DNA of 64,000 nucleotides, from assembly GCA_037127255.1 (NCBI GenBank), contig JBANSL010000009.1, positions 25,384,475 to 25,448,474 of the forward strand. Reading direction: 5' to 3'. The translations under genes were made by a program, and so were the position numbers. The DNA is from Persicaria tinctoria. Lineage: Eukaryota > Streptophyta > Magnoliopsida > Caryophyllales > Polygonaceae. The notes under the pieces are model-generated. The model made no database searches. It saw nothing but the letters and a program-made list of their open reading frames with translations, and was not told the DNA's origin. Shown here piece by piece: positions 32,247-45,508 of this stretch (positions are counted from its first letter, which is position 1; each line of letters starts with the position of its first letter).

Positions 32247-35200
32247 TGTAACGGCCCAGAATTATGATTTCCGGGTTACGTTTCACGGGATTAAACCCCT
32301 TGTTCGGATCTTGCAATCCAGGTATGGGTCGAGGTTTCAAACTCATTTAAGATTAGTAGAAAGAGGGATTTCAAACCCTAAAACCTCGAAGGGCCATTGG
32401 GTACCTTTAACCTGTCCTAAAACTATGTCGCGAAATTCAGTTCAAATGAAAGTAAAGCGGAAACAAAGTTAAGATACAAAGTGTCACGGCAGAGCCGGGT
32501 CAAAACCAAAATATAAGCAAATGATTACCATTTATACCAAGTTAGAGAATTAGCCAGGTTCTTCAATTCGCCAAAAGGAAACCCCGCTATATAGACATCG
32601 AGTACTCAGAATCTGCAGAAAATACATTTAAAAAAGGAACGGGGAAAGGAGTCAGATCGAGCCACTCATGCGGGACCGGCAGTCCTCGCTGAGGCCACAT
32701 AGTATGTGCTATACCTAATAAAGATGCTCTAATGCAGTAGGAAAGTCAAACACACTAGCATGCCCCTAAGTATAATAATGTGCAAAAATACTGTAAAGGG
32801 CCCAAGACAATGCCAAATGGCATATCCCTCTCCTACCTCCAACCCCTTCCGATAGGGCGGAGACTGGCCAGCTCCTGAATGCATTCCATCATAATCGGGC
32901 GGCACGCATGCCTAACCCGCTCCACAATAAAGCCCGCAGGGATCTCATAATATATGTAAGTTCATGACTTGATTGACTCAGGGTACCCGATGTGGCTGGG
33001 CTACCCTATGACCCTAGCAAAGACTCTAGGACTATCACAGATAACAGCCGTTCTGTTTCAAATGCATAAAGTAAGCAGATGCTCATTCAATTAGTGCAAC
33101 CTAAACAGGATACTACATGGCATGCTTTTATGCATATGCAACACCTAACATAAAATGCAACAATAGGCCGAATGTCCAACCTGAGTAAGCCCCCTAGGGA
33201 ACTTACCTGAAGATGCAGAACAGCAAGATAACACAAGGAAGGGCCCAAATGCAAGTCCAACGCAATCCAAAAGCAATACACACCTATCATCAAGTCATTT
33301 CCATAAGCTACCGGACCAACAATCACACACACGAATCCAAGTGTTCAACATGCTCAAAACCAACCGATAGTAAAATCATTTCCCAAAACCTTTCCGATAC
33401 GATCAACATCAACCAAAATCATTCTTCCAATCAAACCCATTGATAAAATCGTATCAACCATATTTCCAAACTCTTTAATCTCAAGTTAAGTCAACTCATT
33501 TTTCAAACAATTCCTTTAAAATCATACTTGGTCAAATCCCGGCATCGGTCAGTTAAACCTTATAATAAATCTCTCAAAATCCAATTATAGAATAATTCCG
33601 GCATTTTGGTTTTCAAGACAACAATTCTTTTAAGAGGTAATTCCAGGAAACTTAAAACCCGTTTTTTTTAAATAAGTTTTCAAGTAATACTTAACCAACA
33701 TGCAATACATAGTTCAACCTTCTTTTCAACATATTAATAAACCAAAGCCAATAAATCACTTTAAAATTCCTAAATCATAAATTAAACGGCATAAAATACA
33801 TATTCAAACAATATCACTTTCCAAAATAACTTTATAAGATATAAATTTTCAAAAAGGAATATTTTGTTCACATAATTTGTATTTAACACAAGATTTCAGA
33901 ATTTAATAATAATAATCTAACAATAACTACAAAACATAATGATCCAACAACAAAACAAACCAAGGATGAAAGCCCAGCCCAAACCTTCTCTCAAATCGGA
34001 TCCAAATAGCCCATAACCCATTAAAACCCGGTTCAACAGAAAAGAACCCCAAACCCGTCTCCCCCAACACCCGCCTCTGCTCAACGCCGCTCGGAAAATC
34101 GAAGAGAAGAAGAAGGAGGTCCAGGCGCCGGCGGCTTTCGTTCCGACCCCATGCCACTCCCATCTGACCGACGCACCATTCCGAACACTACCCACCCCGA
34201 GAGCAGAAAGCGACGCACAGAAGAAGGGAGAGAAGGAAGACTCACCGCGCGTCTCCGAGGAAGGACTCCGACGCTTCAATGGCGGATCTCCGGCTGCGAG
34301 AGCTCGATAGGGGTTCGATTGAGGGCCTAGGAAGGAATAGAGATGAGTGAGGGACAGTTTGGAGAGAGTTAGAGTCGGAATCGAGGGGAAGAACTCACCA
34401 AGGCGAATCGGAAGAAAACGCAGAAGAATGGGCTCTCGGCGGCGCTGGGGCTGCGCTCAGGGAGATGCTCAGCTGGGCTCGGCTCCATGGTGTCGGAACA
34501 GGGGTGGGGAGGGACCTTACTGCTCAGCATTGGAAAACAGAGGAGGGAGGGGTTGCGATTTCCCAGCCTGGGCTCGGCCTTGCTCTCAGGTGAAAACAGG
34601 GGGCTGTGGTGGTGTCGTTGGCGGCCAGAAATCCGAACAGAGCTGCTAGGCATGGGGGTGGCTCGTCAAGGACTGCTCGGAGGTGGAATGGAGTTCAAGA
34701 GGAGAGGTTATGGAGCCTGATTCAGACCCGAATAGGGTTGCTCGGACGGGAATCACAAGGTCAAAGGGCTGAATTTTTAATTACAAAATAAGGGGGATTG
34801 GGTTCGTTCGGATTCAATTTAAAAGGGGTACTGATTCTGAACTCAACAGAGAGAGGTGGTGTTTTGGCGTGGGGCTTGTGGGTTCTTGCAGAAAAAAGCA
34901 ACGAGGAGGGGGAGCTACTGCTATGGAAATCCGAGGGGTAAGGGAGTGGGTTGTGTCAATTGTGGAGGGAGGTGTGGATTCTGCATAGCAGAGGTAACGA
35001 CAAGGAGGGCAGGAAGAGAGGAGAGAGAGTAAAGACAAAAGGAAAAGAACACAAATTTTGAGAATAGTCTCCAACAAGATATTTTGAATACGAAACAAAA
35101 TATCTAAAAACCCGCTCTCTCTATCTTATCCGACCCAACTCAAAATGTTTTTTTTTTTAATTTTAAAATCCGAATTTAATAATGAACTCATGATATTATT

Positions 35201-35409
35201 ATTATTATTATTATTTTTTCCACAATAAGCAGCGGGATAGAACATATTTTAAATTTCAACTAAAATGCCGGAATTTCATTTCGAAACATTTAGAATAAAA
35301 CCAATAGCTCGAGGACAGAATTTTCAGACCTTTCGAATTTTAGAAGTCGAAATGATTATAAATCACTATTTTAATAATTTTAATGATATAAAATTTCCCG
35401 GTCTTTACA
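32247..35409 (-). repeat. LARD-2 3' LTR (left copy, 3163 bp)
   Basis: Plus strand TGTAACGGCC...GGTCTTTACA. It contains a GC-rich block (about 33990-34730) with overlapping ORFs of 60-120 residues on both strands. These occur equally in both LTRs and match no known protein, so I treat the block as LTR (leader/regulatory) sequence. Confidence 0.92.
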
Positions 35410-35426
35410 TCATCCACCTCTAAAAA
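35410..35426 (-). promoter_or_regulatory. LARD-2 polypurine tract
   Basis: Minus strand ATTTTTAGAGGTGGATGA adjoins the LTR start TGTAAAG, identical in the core to LARD-1 and LARD-3. Confidence 0.85.
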
Positions 35427-38400
35427 TAAGTCTCATCCCCGAGACTAAAATCACTCTAAAACATGGGGATGAAGTTTTAAATTGGTGAGTCCAAGAATCA
35501 TGCCATTGATTCTGTAAGCATCTCATAGGGGCCCGTATGAGATCCTCACAGCACCCTTGACGTGATCATAACATTCCCAATTGGTCGTAGCAAGTATGTG
35601 ATATGGGCCCCTATCACACCCTTACTCCGTCCTTTCGGTCACATCATAACTCGAAAAACAATCATAGCGTCTCCACTAGGTCTTAGCAAGCATTCTATAT
35701 GCGCCCCTATAAAATGCTTGTATCCACTTCGTGAGGCGTTATAATATAAGCCCGGGTGTGAAAATTTTCAAGAAGGGATTCCGCAATTGGAGAAGATTGA
35801 CCTCAAAATCGTTGAAATTCTCGGTAACGTTTATTCTTTAAAATTTCAAGTAATTTCTTTTCGAACCGCTCAAAATCTTTAAATAAGACGTTTAACCAAG
35901 CAACTTTACACCAAAATAAGTAAAATCTTTGCGATCAAAATTTCGTCAAAATCTTCCAAAATTAAATCAGTTTCTCGCATAACAATCAATCAAATACAGA
36001 AGCTCGGAGGTGGAATCATCCACCTCTAAGGGCTAATCCCATATTCTCTTCCTAGTTTCCAGAATTAAAACAAGTTATCAGTCTCAATTCAAGCAAGCTT
36101 CACAAGCCAAAAGAAATGCATAACCAAATAACCAACCAATCTCCAATCAGTACATCATATGAGAAGTCTCAAACATATGCCAACACAGTGCCACAAGGTC
36201 ACATCAACATCTCCACATCCTACTATGGGTCATAATACGTATCTCAACCACATAACAAAATCGTAATAAACGTCTCGACATCACATCAGAAGTCATAAAA
36301 GTATCACCTCATCATAGAGGCAATGAACCAAAACTCATTGTCAACACATCAACACAACAAAATCATGCCATTAAGATTCGGCAAAAGGGGAGGTCAATGA
36401 GCATATCAATCATCGAATGTCAACATACTCACTAGACATCATCTTAACTCATCACAACGTCATGTAGCGATCATTTAGAAATCAGACATCATTATCTCAT
36501 ATATATAAATCATATTCATTTTGAAAGCCATATTCGTCATGTAACATATCCATAAGCATGCTTGCTAAACATATAATACAACATCCTGTTTACTACCACA
36601 TAATATAACATCATGCTTTCACCCCATAACATAACATCACATCTTCACATAATAACACATCATTATCTCGTATATTATATCACAACACATCCTAACATGC
36701 TCCTAAAACAACATAGTAGGGCAACAATATATCATGATAACATTTGTCACTACCAACTAGATTTCAACATTGTAGATCAGTATGTAATATCATCGTATAT
36801 CAGATTCATCATGGTTGCTATCTAGCATCATGCCAGCAAATATAAATAAATCACATCATCAAGAAAATCCTCACATCATGCCAGTCAAATTAAAACAGAA
36901 TCCCCACTCGCCCATCTCCACTCTCAAGCCAAGACTAATCCTCTTCTAGACTCGCCAACGTCAACTCAAACAAAAATTCTCCAAAGAAATCCCAATTCAT
37001 CTCGATACTCAAATCTTACCCCTTCTTCCGCCAATCACTGCCACACCATCCACCTCTAAGAACCCAACTCCTATCTCTAACTGCACACCCAAGTACCCTC
37101 TAACACCATGTCCTCAATATTCACGAGCCCTCTCTTACACTCCTCGTACCACCCGGAGCATCACAAACATCCCCTAGAGCTCATCAGAACCACCAACGTT
37201 GCCTCCCATAATCAAAGCTCACTCAGTCTTACCTAAGCCAACAATCCTCACATCAACTCTACCTCACACCACCCTCGAACATCCTAATGACTCAAACCCT
37301 TTCACTGCCCTCCGACTACTCTACAAGAGAATCTCCCCCCACATGTAAAAAAAGAAGCAGTTATCAAAATTATAACACTTAAGGCATGCATCATTTTAGC
37401 TAGCATTTATAATAGCATCGTTAATACATCCTCAATCATTACAATCTTATCAAGAAGTCTCAATTTACTATCATGCTCAATATTTATAGCAAACATCATA
37501 TATGAACATCATCAAATTAGGCTACCAAGTTTCATCAAAACCTTATCAAATAAACAATTCAAGTTTCTCAGCATTTGCAGTTCACATTTTATATGTAACG
37601 AATTTAGATCATGCTTAGCAACTCAAGCATCAATGCATCAAGACATCATGTACATTAGAACTGTAAAGCACCGAATCATATCATCATAGACAACAGACAA
37701 TCAGACAACAGTTATTACCAAGTCAGCACATCAACACATAAACGTCACCATCAAAGCATTGCAACATGGTTATCAACATACTCAGAAAAGTTAGCAATTC
37801 CAACGGAGGACACTCCCGCCTGCAAGTCATATCGTACTCGATAGTCGCAATCCTCAAAACATACTTGTCCCACCAACACCGTCGATCATGAGGCTTGTGG
37901 GTTATGGGCCCACGCTTCCGCCACACAGCTCTATCGTTATGCAACTTCCTTTCTCTCTCAAGCAGTCGCTCACCAAATATCGCAGAGGAGTCTAAGTTAG
38001 CAGAGATAGGGGAGTGACAAGGACGGGCAACCCAATGTTCACTTCGGAACCAAACATAGACCAAGGCTAAAGAACGACAAGACTAGAGACAAGACTTTGA
38101 CCCAAGAATGACAACGATTGCCCCTATGAAAATCTATGAGGTTACAATTTGTGACAAGTAGCAAGGGTTCGTCTCAATCAATCAACCATATCAACCCATA
38201 CTAACATGTACCTATCTCGAAGATCAACGACATACATGTACATTCAAAAGACACATTCGAGTTCTACCTTGAGGGGCATGCGAGACAAGCTAACAGTCTA
38301 TCGATTCATGAAAGCCATAATGCCTAGTAGTCTTAAGCGAGATATGCGGGATTTACCAAACAGAGCAAATATCACATATATGAGCAATGCACTAGCGGGG

Positions 38401-40652
38401 TATATATATCAACAATCAAGGTCAATGCATCATGATGAGGTTATCGTAACAATCTGACCTAATCTTATACGAGAACACATAAGAGCAGCATAATATCTAT
38501 CACATATCGCAACCATGATCATATAATAAGTCAAGAATGACATGCAATCAGACGAAGGGTCACCTTCAGAAAGCATAGGTCCTACAGGATGCTAGCGATA
38601 CACGAGAGGCATGACATAGTTAAGAGTGGCCTAAGAGAACTCAGCATAAGGTTCACGAAGCATGTTTACGCAATGCAGTAAGTACGAAAAGTTACCATCT
38701 AGGGAGTCATATCGGAATTCATAAACCTTATAGGATACTACTAGCACATATCGAACATGAACTCATCAAGGCATTTCGACTAGACCCACCCTAACATTCC
38801 GATGTCATGTATATGCGAAAACATGATATAGCGTGGTGTGTGATCATGCGAAGTGTCAAGTCATATATTCATGTAAGCACGAGAGGGCATCATAAAGTAA
38901 TAGGGAACGCTACAGAGCGATGATCATGTAAACATGTTAGGGCTAATAAGGGCGAATACAACATTTGATACATACATGCGCTTTGATTGACTAACACAAC
39001 GATACACAAGAGACCACATTGACATAGTCCAGCGATACAAAAAGCATGGGAGGAATGTAGCAGTGCATAATATAAGCCTACGTAACATGAAAATATAAGC
39101 AGAATACAGGGGCATGTGTTCCAATTTAATAATACTAAATGAGACACGCATATATCGAGATATTACTTCGATATCATGGTCATAGATGGAATTACTAATT
39201 TAATTAAGCAAGGCCAAGGGCAACACTAACTAAAATGCCGAGGAGATCATCTTACGGGGCATTCGTACAAAGAGGAGCTTACCACACTATCATGGACCTA
39301 ATTCAGGGAAAGCAACATTCATATAGACTCATATCATGTCATTCATGTTTCTAACCAATCAGTAGTACGATCATTACAACAGGTCAATCAGACACGCGAA
39401 CCCAAACTTAATCATGACAGAAAGCGAGATGCAACACGAGACCTAAACAATGTGACTAGCATGGATACAGAATGTTATACAATCACGAATTTACATTAAG
39501 GATCATGACAATAACATGTACTAGAAATTACGTATCATATAAGGCATGTTGACATCAAGTTGTAGCACGTATCGAATAAGGAACTTGCTTCATCAGGGTA
39601 TCAAAATTTAACGATCACACTATCATGAACCTAGTAGAGTAAAATCATGCAGATTCATTTTATGCAGCTCACACTTTCATTCAATCCTACGATCAATAGA
39701 CCAAGTAAACATGCTATGACAACATATAATCATGGTAGAAGCCAAGACATAACACATGACCTAAGCAATGTAACCAATCATAGATGCAACAACATGAGTA
39801 GCTTTTTACCAATGGTCATTCGCAGGGTACATGCCAAAGATTACAAAATTATGTCATGCAATTCAGAGAGAGTCACCATTTCAAACGGGCAGAGATCCCT
39901 AAGGGCATCCATTGACTCTTCCCAACCGACTCATCACCCCTCTTTCCCGTGGGACTTTGGTACGACTCTTTGTGGTAAGAAAATAAAGGTTGATCATCAT
40001 ATAAATCAAGAAAGACAACCCCATGACACCTTACTTTTGACTCAAAATGCCATCAAGAACCACCTTCTAGTACTCACTCAGAGAACCTTCATATACACAC
40101 ATGATTCTGACACAATGTATTTATCACCAACCCGATTCCCATGAAAGATACTGACATCCGGGAGAAGGACTCGATAAGATCCTCAAGGGTTTAACATAGT
40201 GGAACGGGCTATTACACATAACTGGGTTGACCATACAGAAACAAGGGTACTCCCGCTATCCCGTTTGCACAGATCGGTCAATACACAACTCATTGTTAGG
40301 CATACCAAATCAGATCTCTAGCATAGCAAGCATTCAACACAGAATCAGTTAATAACACTCATAATGATCTCCTTAGAGTCTCCCAACCCATCTGTAAAGA
40401 ACAAGCTGATATTTGCCTACCCATTCCCAACTACATCCAATAGGGATGGTCTAACGCCTTTCTACCCACTCGGTCCCTCTTTAGTCGGTTTTCCTCTTTT
40501 ATTACAAGTTGAGTTAATTACTTAGTCCAATTCCAGTTAGGCATATTAAGTTCATTTTGCCCTTTTAAAACACTTCCAAATCCTTTGAAATTCATGGGCG
40601 GTTTTCCAAAACATACACTCGACCCTTGTGTACCCGAATTGCACAACCTCAT
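35427..40652 (-). other. LARD-2 non-coding interior
   Basis: 5.2 kb with no recognisable gene on either strand. The first ~350 bases after the PPT are conserved with LARD-1 and LARD-3. Another block near 37790-37880 matches LARD-3 around 61350-61450 in reverse. Long stretches are built of 'catcat', 'cacatcat' and 'acatcaac' words. Confidence 0.7.
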
Positions 40653-40663
40653 CTCTGATACCA
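40653..40663 (-). promoter_or_regulatory. LARD-2 primer binding site (tRNA-iMet)
   Basis: Minus strand TGGTATCAGAG, an exact match to the initiator-Met primer site, four bases from the LTR edge at 40668. Confidence 0.88.
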
Positions 40664-42891
40664 TCTTTCTAATGGCCCAGAATTATGATTTACGGGTTAC
40701 GTTTCAAGGGATTGAACCCCTTGTTCGGATCTTGCAATCCAGGTACGGGTCGAGGTTTCAAACTCATTTAAGATTAGTAGAAAGAGGGATTTCAAACCCT
40801 AAAACCTCGAAGGGCCATTGAGTACCCTTAACCTGTCCTAAAACTATGTCGCGAAATTCAGTTCAAATGAAAGTAAAGCGGAAACAAAGTTAAGATACAA
40901 AGTGTCACGGCAGAGCCGGGTCAAAACCAAATATAAGCAAATGATTATCATTTATACCAAGTTATAGAATTAGTCAGGTTCTTCAATTCGCCAAAAGGAA
41001 ACCCCGTTATATAGACATCGAGTACTCAGAATCTGCAGAAAATACCTTTAAAAAAGGAACGGGGAAAGGAGTCAGATCGAGCCACTCATGCGGGACCGGC
41101 AGTCCTCGTTGAGGCCACATAATATGTGCTAATACCTAATAAAGATGCTCTAATGCAGTACGAAAGTCAAACACACTAGCATGCCCCTAAGTATAATAAT
41201 GTGCAGAAATACTGTAAAGGGCCCAAGACAATGCCAAATGGCATATCCCTCTCCTACCTCCACCCCCTTCCGATAGGGCGGAGACTGGCCAGCTCGTGAA
41301 TGCATTCCATCATAATCGGGCGGCACGCATGCCTAACCCGCTCCACAATAAAGCCCGCAGGCATCTCATAATATAAGGAAGTTCATGACTCGATTGACTC
41401 AGGGTACCCGATGAGGCTGGGCTACCCTATGACCCTAGCAAAGACTCTAGGACTATCACAGATAACGGCCGTTCTGTTTCAAACGCATTAAGTAAGCAGA
41501 TGCTCATTCAATTAGTGCAACCTAAACAGGATACTAAATGGCATGCTTTTATGCATATGCAACACCTAACATAAAATGCAACAACAGACATGAATGTCCA
41601 ACCTGAGTAAGCCCCCTAGGGAACTTACATGAAGATGCAGAACAACAAGATAACACAAGCAAGAGCCCAAATGCAAGTCCAACGCAATCCAAAAGCAATA
41701 CACACCTATCATCAAGTCATTTCCATAAGCTACCGGACCAACAATCACACACATGAATCCAAGTGTTCAACATACTCAAAACCAACCGATAGTAAAATCA
41801 TTTCCCAAAACCTTTCCGATACGATCAACATCAACCAAAATCATTCTTCCAATCAAACCCATTGATAAAATCGTATCAACCATATTTCCAAACTCTTTAA
41901 TCTCAAGTTAAGTCAACTCATTTTTCAAACAATTCCTTTAAAATCATACTTGGTCAAATCCCGGCATCGGTCAGTTAAACCTTATAATAAAATCTCTCAA
42001 AATCCAATTATAGAATAATTCCGGCATTTTGGTTTTCAAGACAACAATTCCTTTAAGAGGTAATTCCAGGAAACTTAAAAACCCTTTTTTTTTAAATAAG
42101 TTTCCAAGTAATACTTAACCAACATGCAATACATAGTTAAACCTTCTTTTCAACATATTAATAAACCAAAGCCAATAAATCACTTTAAAATTCTTAAATC
42201 ATAAATTAAACATCATAAAATACATATTCAAACAATATCACTTTCCAAAATAACTTTATAAGATATAAATTTTCAAAAAGGAATATTTTGTTCTCATAAT
42301 TTGTATTTAACACAAGATTTCAGAATTTAATAATAATAATCTAACAATAACTACAAAACATAATGATCCAACAACAAAACAAACCAAGGATGAAAGCCCA
42401 GCCCAAACCTTCTCTCAAATCGGATCCAAATAGCCCATAACCCATTAAAACCCGGTTCAACAGAAAAGAACCCCGAACCCATCTCCCCCAACACCCGCCT
42501 CTGCTCAACGCCGCTCGGAAAATCGAAGAGAAGAAGAAGGAGGTCCAGGCGCCGGCGGCTTTCGTTCCGACCCCATGCCACTCCCATCTGACCGACGCAC
42601 CATTCCGAACACTACCCACCCCGAGAGCAGGAAGCGACGCACAGAAGAAGGGAGAGAAGGAAGACTCACCGCGCGTCTCCGAGGAAGGACTCCGGTGCTT
42701 CAATGGCGGATCTTCGGCTGCGAGAGCTCGATAGGGGTTCGATTGAGGGCCTAGGAAGGAATAGAGATGAGTGAGGGACAGTTTGGAGAGAGTTAGAGTC
42801 GGAATCGAGGGGAAGAACTCACCAAGGCGAATCGGAAGAAAACGCAGAAGAAGGGGCTCTCGGCGGCGCTGGCGCTCGGGCTGCGCTCAGG

Positions 42892-44182
42892 GGTGATAAA
42901 GAGCTGCTTAGAGGAGTTTGCGAGTGTTTCTGGGTTGAACACAAATGCAGCTAAATCCGAGGTTTATCTGGCAGGGGTGGTACCTGATAAAGAGGCAGTA
43001 CTGGTTGAGCTGCTGGGATTTCGAAAGGGGGAGTTGCCTGTACGTTATTTGGGGTGCCCATTACACGCCCGACGTCTGAAAATTGCAGAGTATGACCCAC
43101 TGCTGCAACAGATTGAACGGAAGATTAACAGCTGGGCAGCGAGACACCTCTCCTATGCGGGACGAGTTCAGCTAATCAATGCAGTCCTAATGGGAGTGCT
43201 TGGTTTCTGGAGCCAAGTGTTCCTTTTGCCTGCTGGGGTGATTGAACGCATTGAGGGGATGTGCAGACGGTTTTTATGGAATGGCAACCTGGAAGGTCGG
43301 AGATATTTAGTGGTGTGGACAAAAGTGACACTTCCTAGAGAGGAAGGTGGTCTGGGCATCAAGGAGATACTTGCTTGGAATAAGGCGATCTTTGTAAAGT
43401 TAGCAGCAGATGTTATTCAACAGAGAGAATGTGTCTGGACGAGTTGGGCGAATGTGAACCTCCTAAAGGGGAATGCCATACACGAAGTCCAGCTGACAGC
43501 TCGTGATTCTTGGGTTCGGAAATGCGTTGTGGGGGTGGCCCAAGAGTTCATCTCTGAGTATGATCTAAAGACAGAAATGTTAGGGTATGAGGAATCGGCA
43601 ATGAATGTATTGAGCAGCCAAGGCAGATCCCTTCCTAAGGTGGCCTATGAGGTGCTTAGAGGGAGAGGGCAACCGATACCATGGGGAGAGATGTTATGGA
43701 CTGGACAACAATGCAAGAAGTGGAGCTTCATAACCTGGCTAGCGGTTCAGGACAGGCTCCATACGAGGGCTCGGTTATATAAATGGGGAGCGATTCAATC
43801 TCAGGATTGTGCCTTTTGTGGAGTAGAGGTAGAGGATAGCCGACATCTATGGTTTGGATGCGCATACTCTAGAGGTGTTGTGGACATTGTTATGAGATGG
43901 TTGGGTGTCTCGGTCAGATTTGAAAGCATCCAGGATTGGCTTGATTGGTTTGCAGAAGGGAGCGTGAAGAAGACAAGTATGTTCTAGTCGCGTCTCTATT
44001 CACTAAACTGCATTATATATGGCATATGGAGAGCTAGAAACTTGGCAATTTTGAAGAACACTTTTGTTAGTATAGAGGATACCGCAAAATCGATTGGAAA
44101 TTAATGTAAAGAAAGGCTAAGGGTTAAGGGGAAATCCACGAGTCGGGTGGATAAGGCTTGGAGGCATAGGCTAGTAGCCTAA
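42892..44182 (+). pseudogene. LINE ORF2 C-terminal fragment (RT tail and zf-RVT)
   Basis: The frame is open from the truncation point to a TAG at 43985-43987. It encodes the region after the RT active site: NTNAAKSEVYLAG, PVRYLGCPLHARRL, SYAGRVQLINAVL and FLWNGNLEGRRYLVVW, then the zf-RVT zinc region with CAFCGVEVEDSRHLWFGC. The same frame continues past the TAG with a LINE-like tail, CIIYGIWRARNLAIL, to a second in-frame stop. So the TAG at 43985 is a nonsense mutation. Endonuclease and the catalytic FADD part are missing, so it is inactive. The sequence differs from the LINE at 13958-18085, and no C-terminal RNase H is seen, so it belongs to another L1 family. Confidence 0.9.
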
Positions 44183-44313
44183 TCGTATGTCACTCTAGGC
44201 GTTTTTTGGGGTGCTTTTTACAAGTGGTTACTCGTTTCGAACCAATTCTTTTTGTATGTTGGGGCACTTGGTGTCCCCCCTCCTCTTTTGGAGATTTATA
44301 TATATTTACCAGT
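42892..44313 (+). mobile_element. 5'-truncated LINE inserted in the LARD-2 LTR
   Basis: Comparing the two LTRs gives the insertion exactly: the left LTR reads 'gcgctcaggg|agatgctc', and the right LTR holds 1.42 kb between 'gctcagg' and 'ttcaggagatgctc'. A short repeat TCAGG (42887-42891 and 44314-44318) is the likely TSD. The 3' end is '...tatatatttaccag' without a clear A-tail. It is the youngest insertion in this stack. Confidence 0.85.
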
Positions 44314-45264
44314 TCAGGAGATGCTCAGCTGGGCTCGGCTCCTTGGCGTCGGAACAGGGGTGGGGAGGGACCTTACTGCTCAGCATTGGAAAACAGAGGA
44401 GGGAGGGGTTGCGATTTCCCAGCCTGGGCTCGGCCTTGCTCTCAGGTGAAAACAGGGGGCTGTGGTGGTGTCATTGGCGGCCAGAAATCCGGGCAGAGCT
44501 GCTAGGCATGGGGGTGGCTCGTCAAGGACTGCTCGGAGGTGGAATGGAGTTCAAGAGGAGAGGTTATGGAGCCTGATTCGGACCCGAATAGGGTTGCTCG
44601 GACGGGAATCACAAGGTCAAAGGGTTGAATTTTTAATTACAAAATAAGGGGGGTTGGGTTTGTTTGGATTCAATTTAAAAGGGGCACTGATTCTGAACTC
44701 AACAGAGAGAGGTGGTGTTTTGGCGTGGGGCTTGTGGGTTCTTGCAGACAAAAGCAATGAGGAGGGGGAGCTACTGCTATGGAAATCCGAGGGGTAAGGG
44801 AGTGGGATGTGTCAATTGTGGAGGGAGGTGTGGGTTCTGCATAGCAGAGGTAACGACAAGGAGGGCAGGAAGAGAGGAGAGAGAGTAAAGACAAAAGGAA
44901 AAGGACACAAATTTTGAGAATAGTCTCCAACAAGATATTTTGAATACGGAACAAAATATCTAAAAACCCGCTCTCTCTATCTTATCCGACCCAACTCAAG
45001 ATGTTTTTTTTAATTTTCAAATCCGAATTTAATAATGAACTCATGATATTATTATTATTATTATTTTTTCCACAATAAGCAGCGGGATAGAACATATTTT
45101 AAATTTCAACTAAAATGCCGGAATTTCATTTCGAAACATTTAGAATAAAACCAATAGCTCGAGGACGGAATTTTCAGACCTTTCGAATTTTAGAAGTCGA
45201 AATGATTATAAATCACTATTTTAATAATTTTAATGATATAAAATTTCCCGGTCTTTACAGAAGA

Positions 45265-45508
45265 TACTATGAAATATGAATTGTGCACTAATAAAGTTTC
45301 TTTCCTTGGTTTTGTAGAAAGCTCTAAGGATCTACAAGATCGCGAACCAAGATCAAATCCATCCAGAAGTGGTTATCCCCTGCAACAATCGGCCTCGAGA
45401 GGAGTTTTCATTGGCATGAGGTATTCGATCCATGAGTTCGTGTGGATGCATTTGCGGAATCTTATGCGACCTTGGATTCGAGGTCGAATCCTTTTCAAGC
45501 AAGGGGAA
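45265..45508 (+). pseudogene. element G pol remnants: RT palm end joined to polyprotein 3' end
   Basis: Directly after LARD-2, G resumes with LCTNKVSFLGFV, the conserved strand after the RT active site (relatives read KCxFxxxxVxFLGF). About 20 codons later comes sequence typical of the extreme 3' end of Ty3/gypsy pol, running into the LTR (GPVIRAR). The RT catalytic core, RNase H and integrase are absent, and the frame does not connect with the protease side. A large pol deletion therefore pre-dated or accompanied the nesting. Not functional. Confidence 0.8.
45497..45508 (+). promoter_or_regulatory. polypurine tract of element G
   Basis: AAGCAAGGGGAA immediately precedes the 3' LTR start TGATGCGGG (45509). 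Confidence 0.85.

Larger units (their letters stand above)
32247..45259 (-). mobile_element. LARD-2: non-coding LTR retrotransposon, 13.0 kb, minus strand
   Basis: LTRs at 32247-35409 and 40668-45259 with 5-bp TSD GAAGA (32242-32246 and 45260-45264). The right LTR is longer only because of a 1.42-kb LINE insertion; without that and its duplicated target it is 3165 bp against 3163 bp on the left. PBS and PPT place it on the minus strand. The 5.26-kb interior has no recognisable coding region. LTR ends and PPT are related to LARD-1, but the LTR is 1.9 kb longer. Confidence 0.93.
40668..45259 (-). repeat. LARD-2 5' LTR (right copy, 4592 bp with LINE insertion)
   Basis: Starts TCTAATGGCCCAG where the other copy has TGTAACGGCCCAG, so its terminal TG and neighbouring bases have mutated. 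Ends GGTCTTTACA. A truncated LINE occupies 42892-44313. Confidence 0.92.

Noticed and set aside
33917..34720. ORFs of 60-120 residues in the LARD-2 LTR taken as a gene
   Set aside because: The same frames appear in the other LTR, overlap on both strands, and show no known domain. Kept only as a finding on composition.
34347..34800. Possible host gene exon between LARD-2 LTR parts
   Set aside because: Comparison with 44300-44650 shows it is simply LTR sequence present in both copies.
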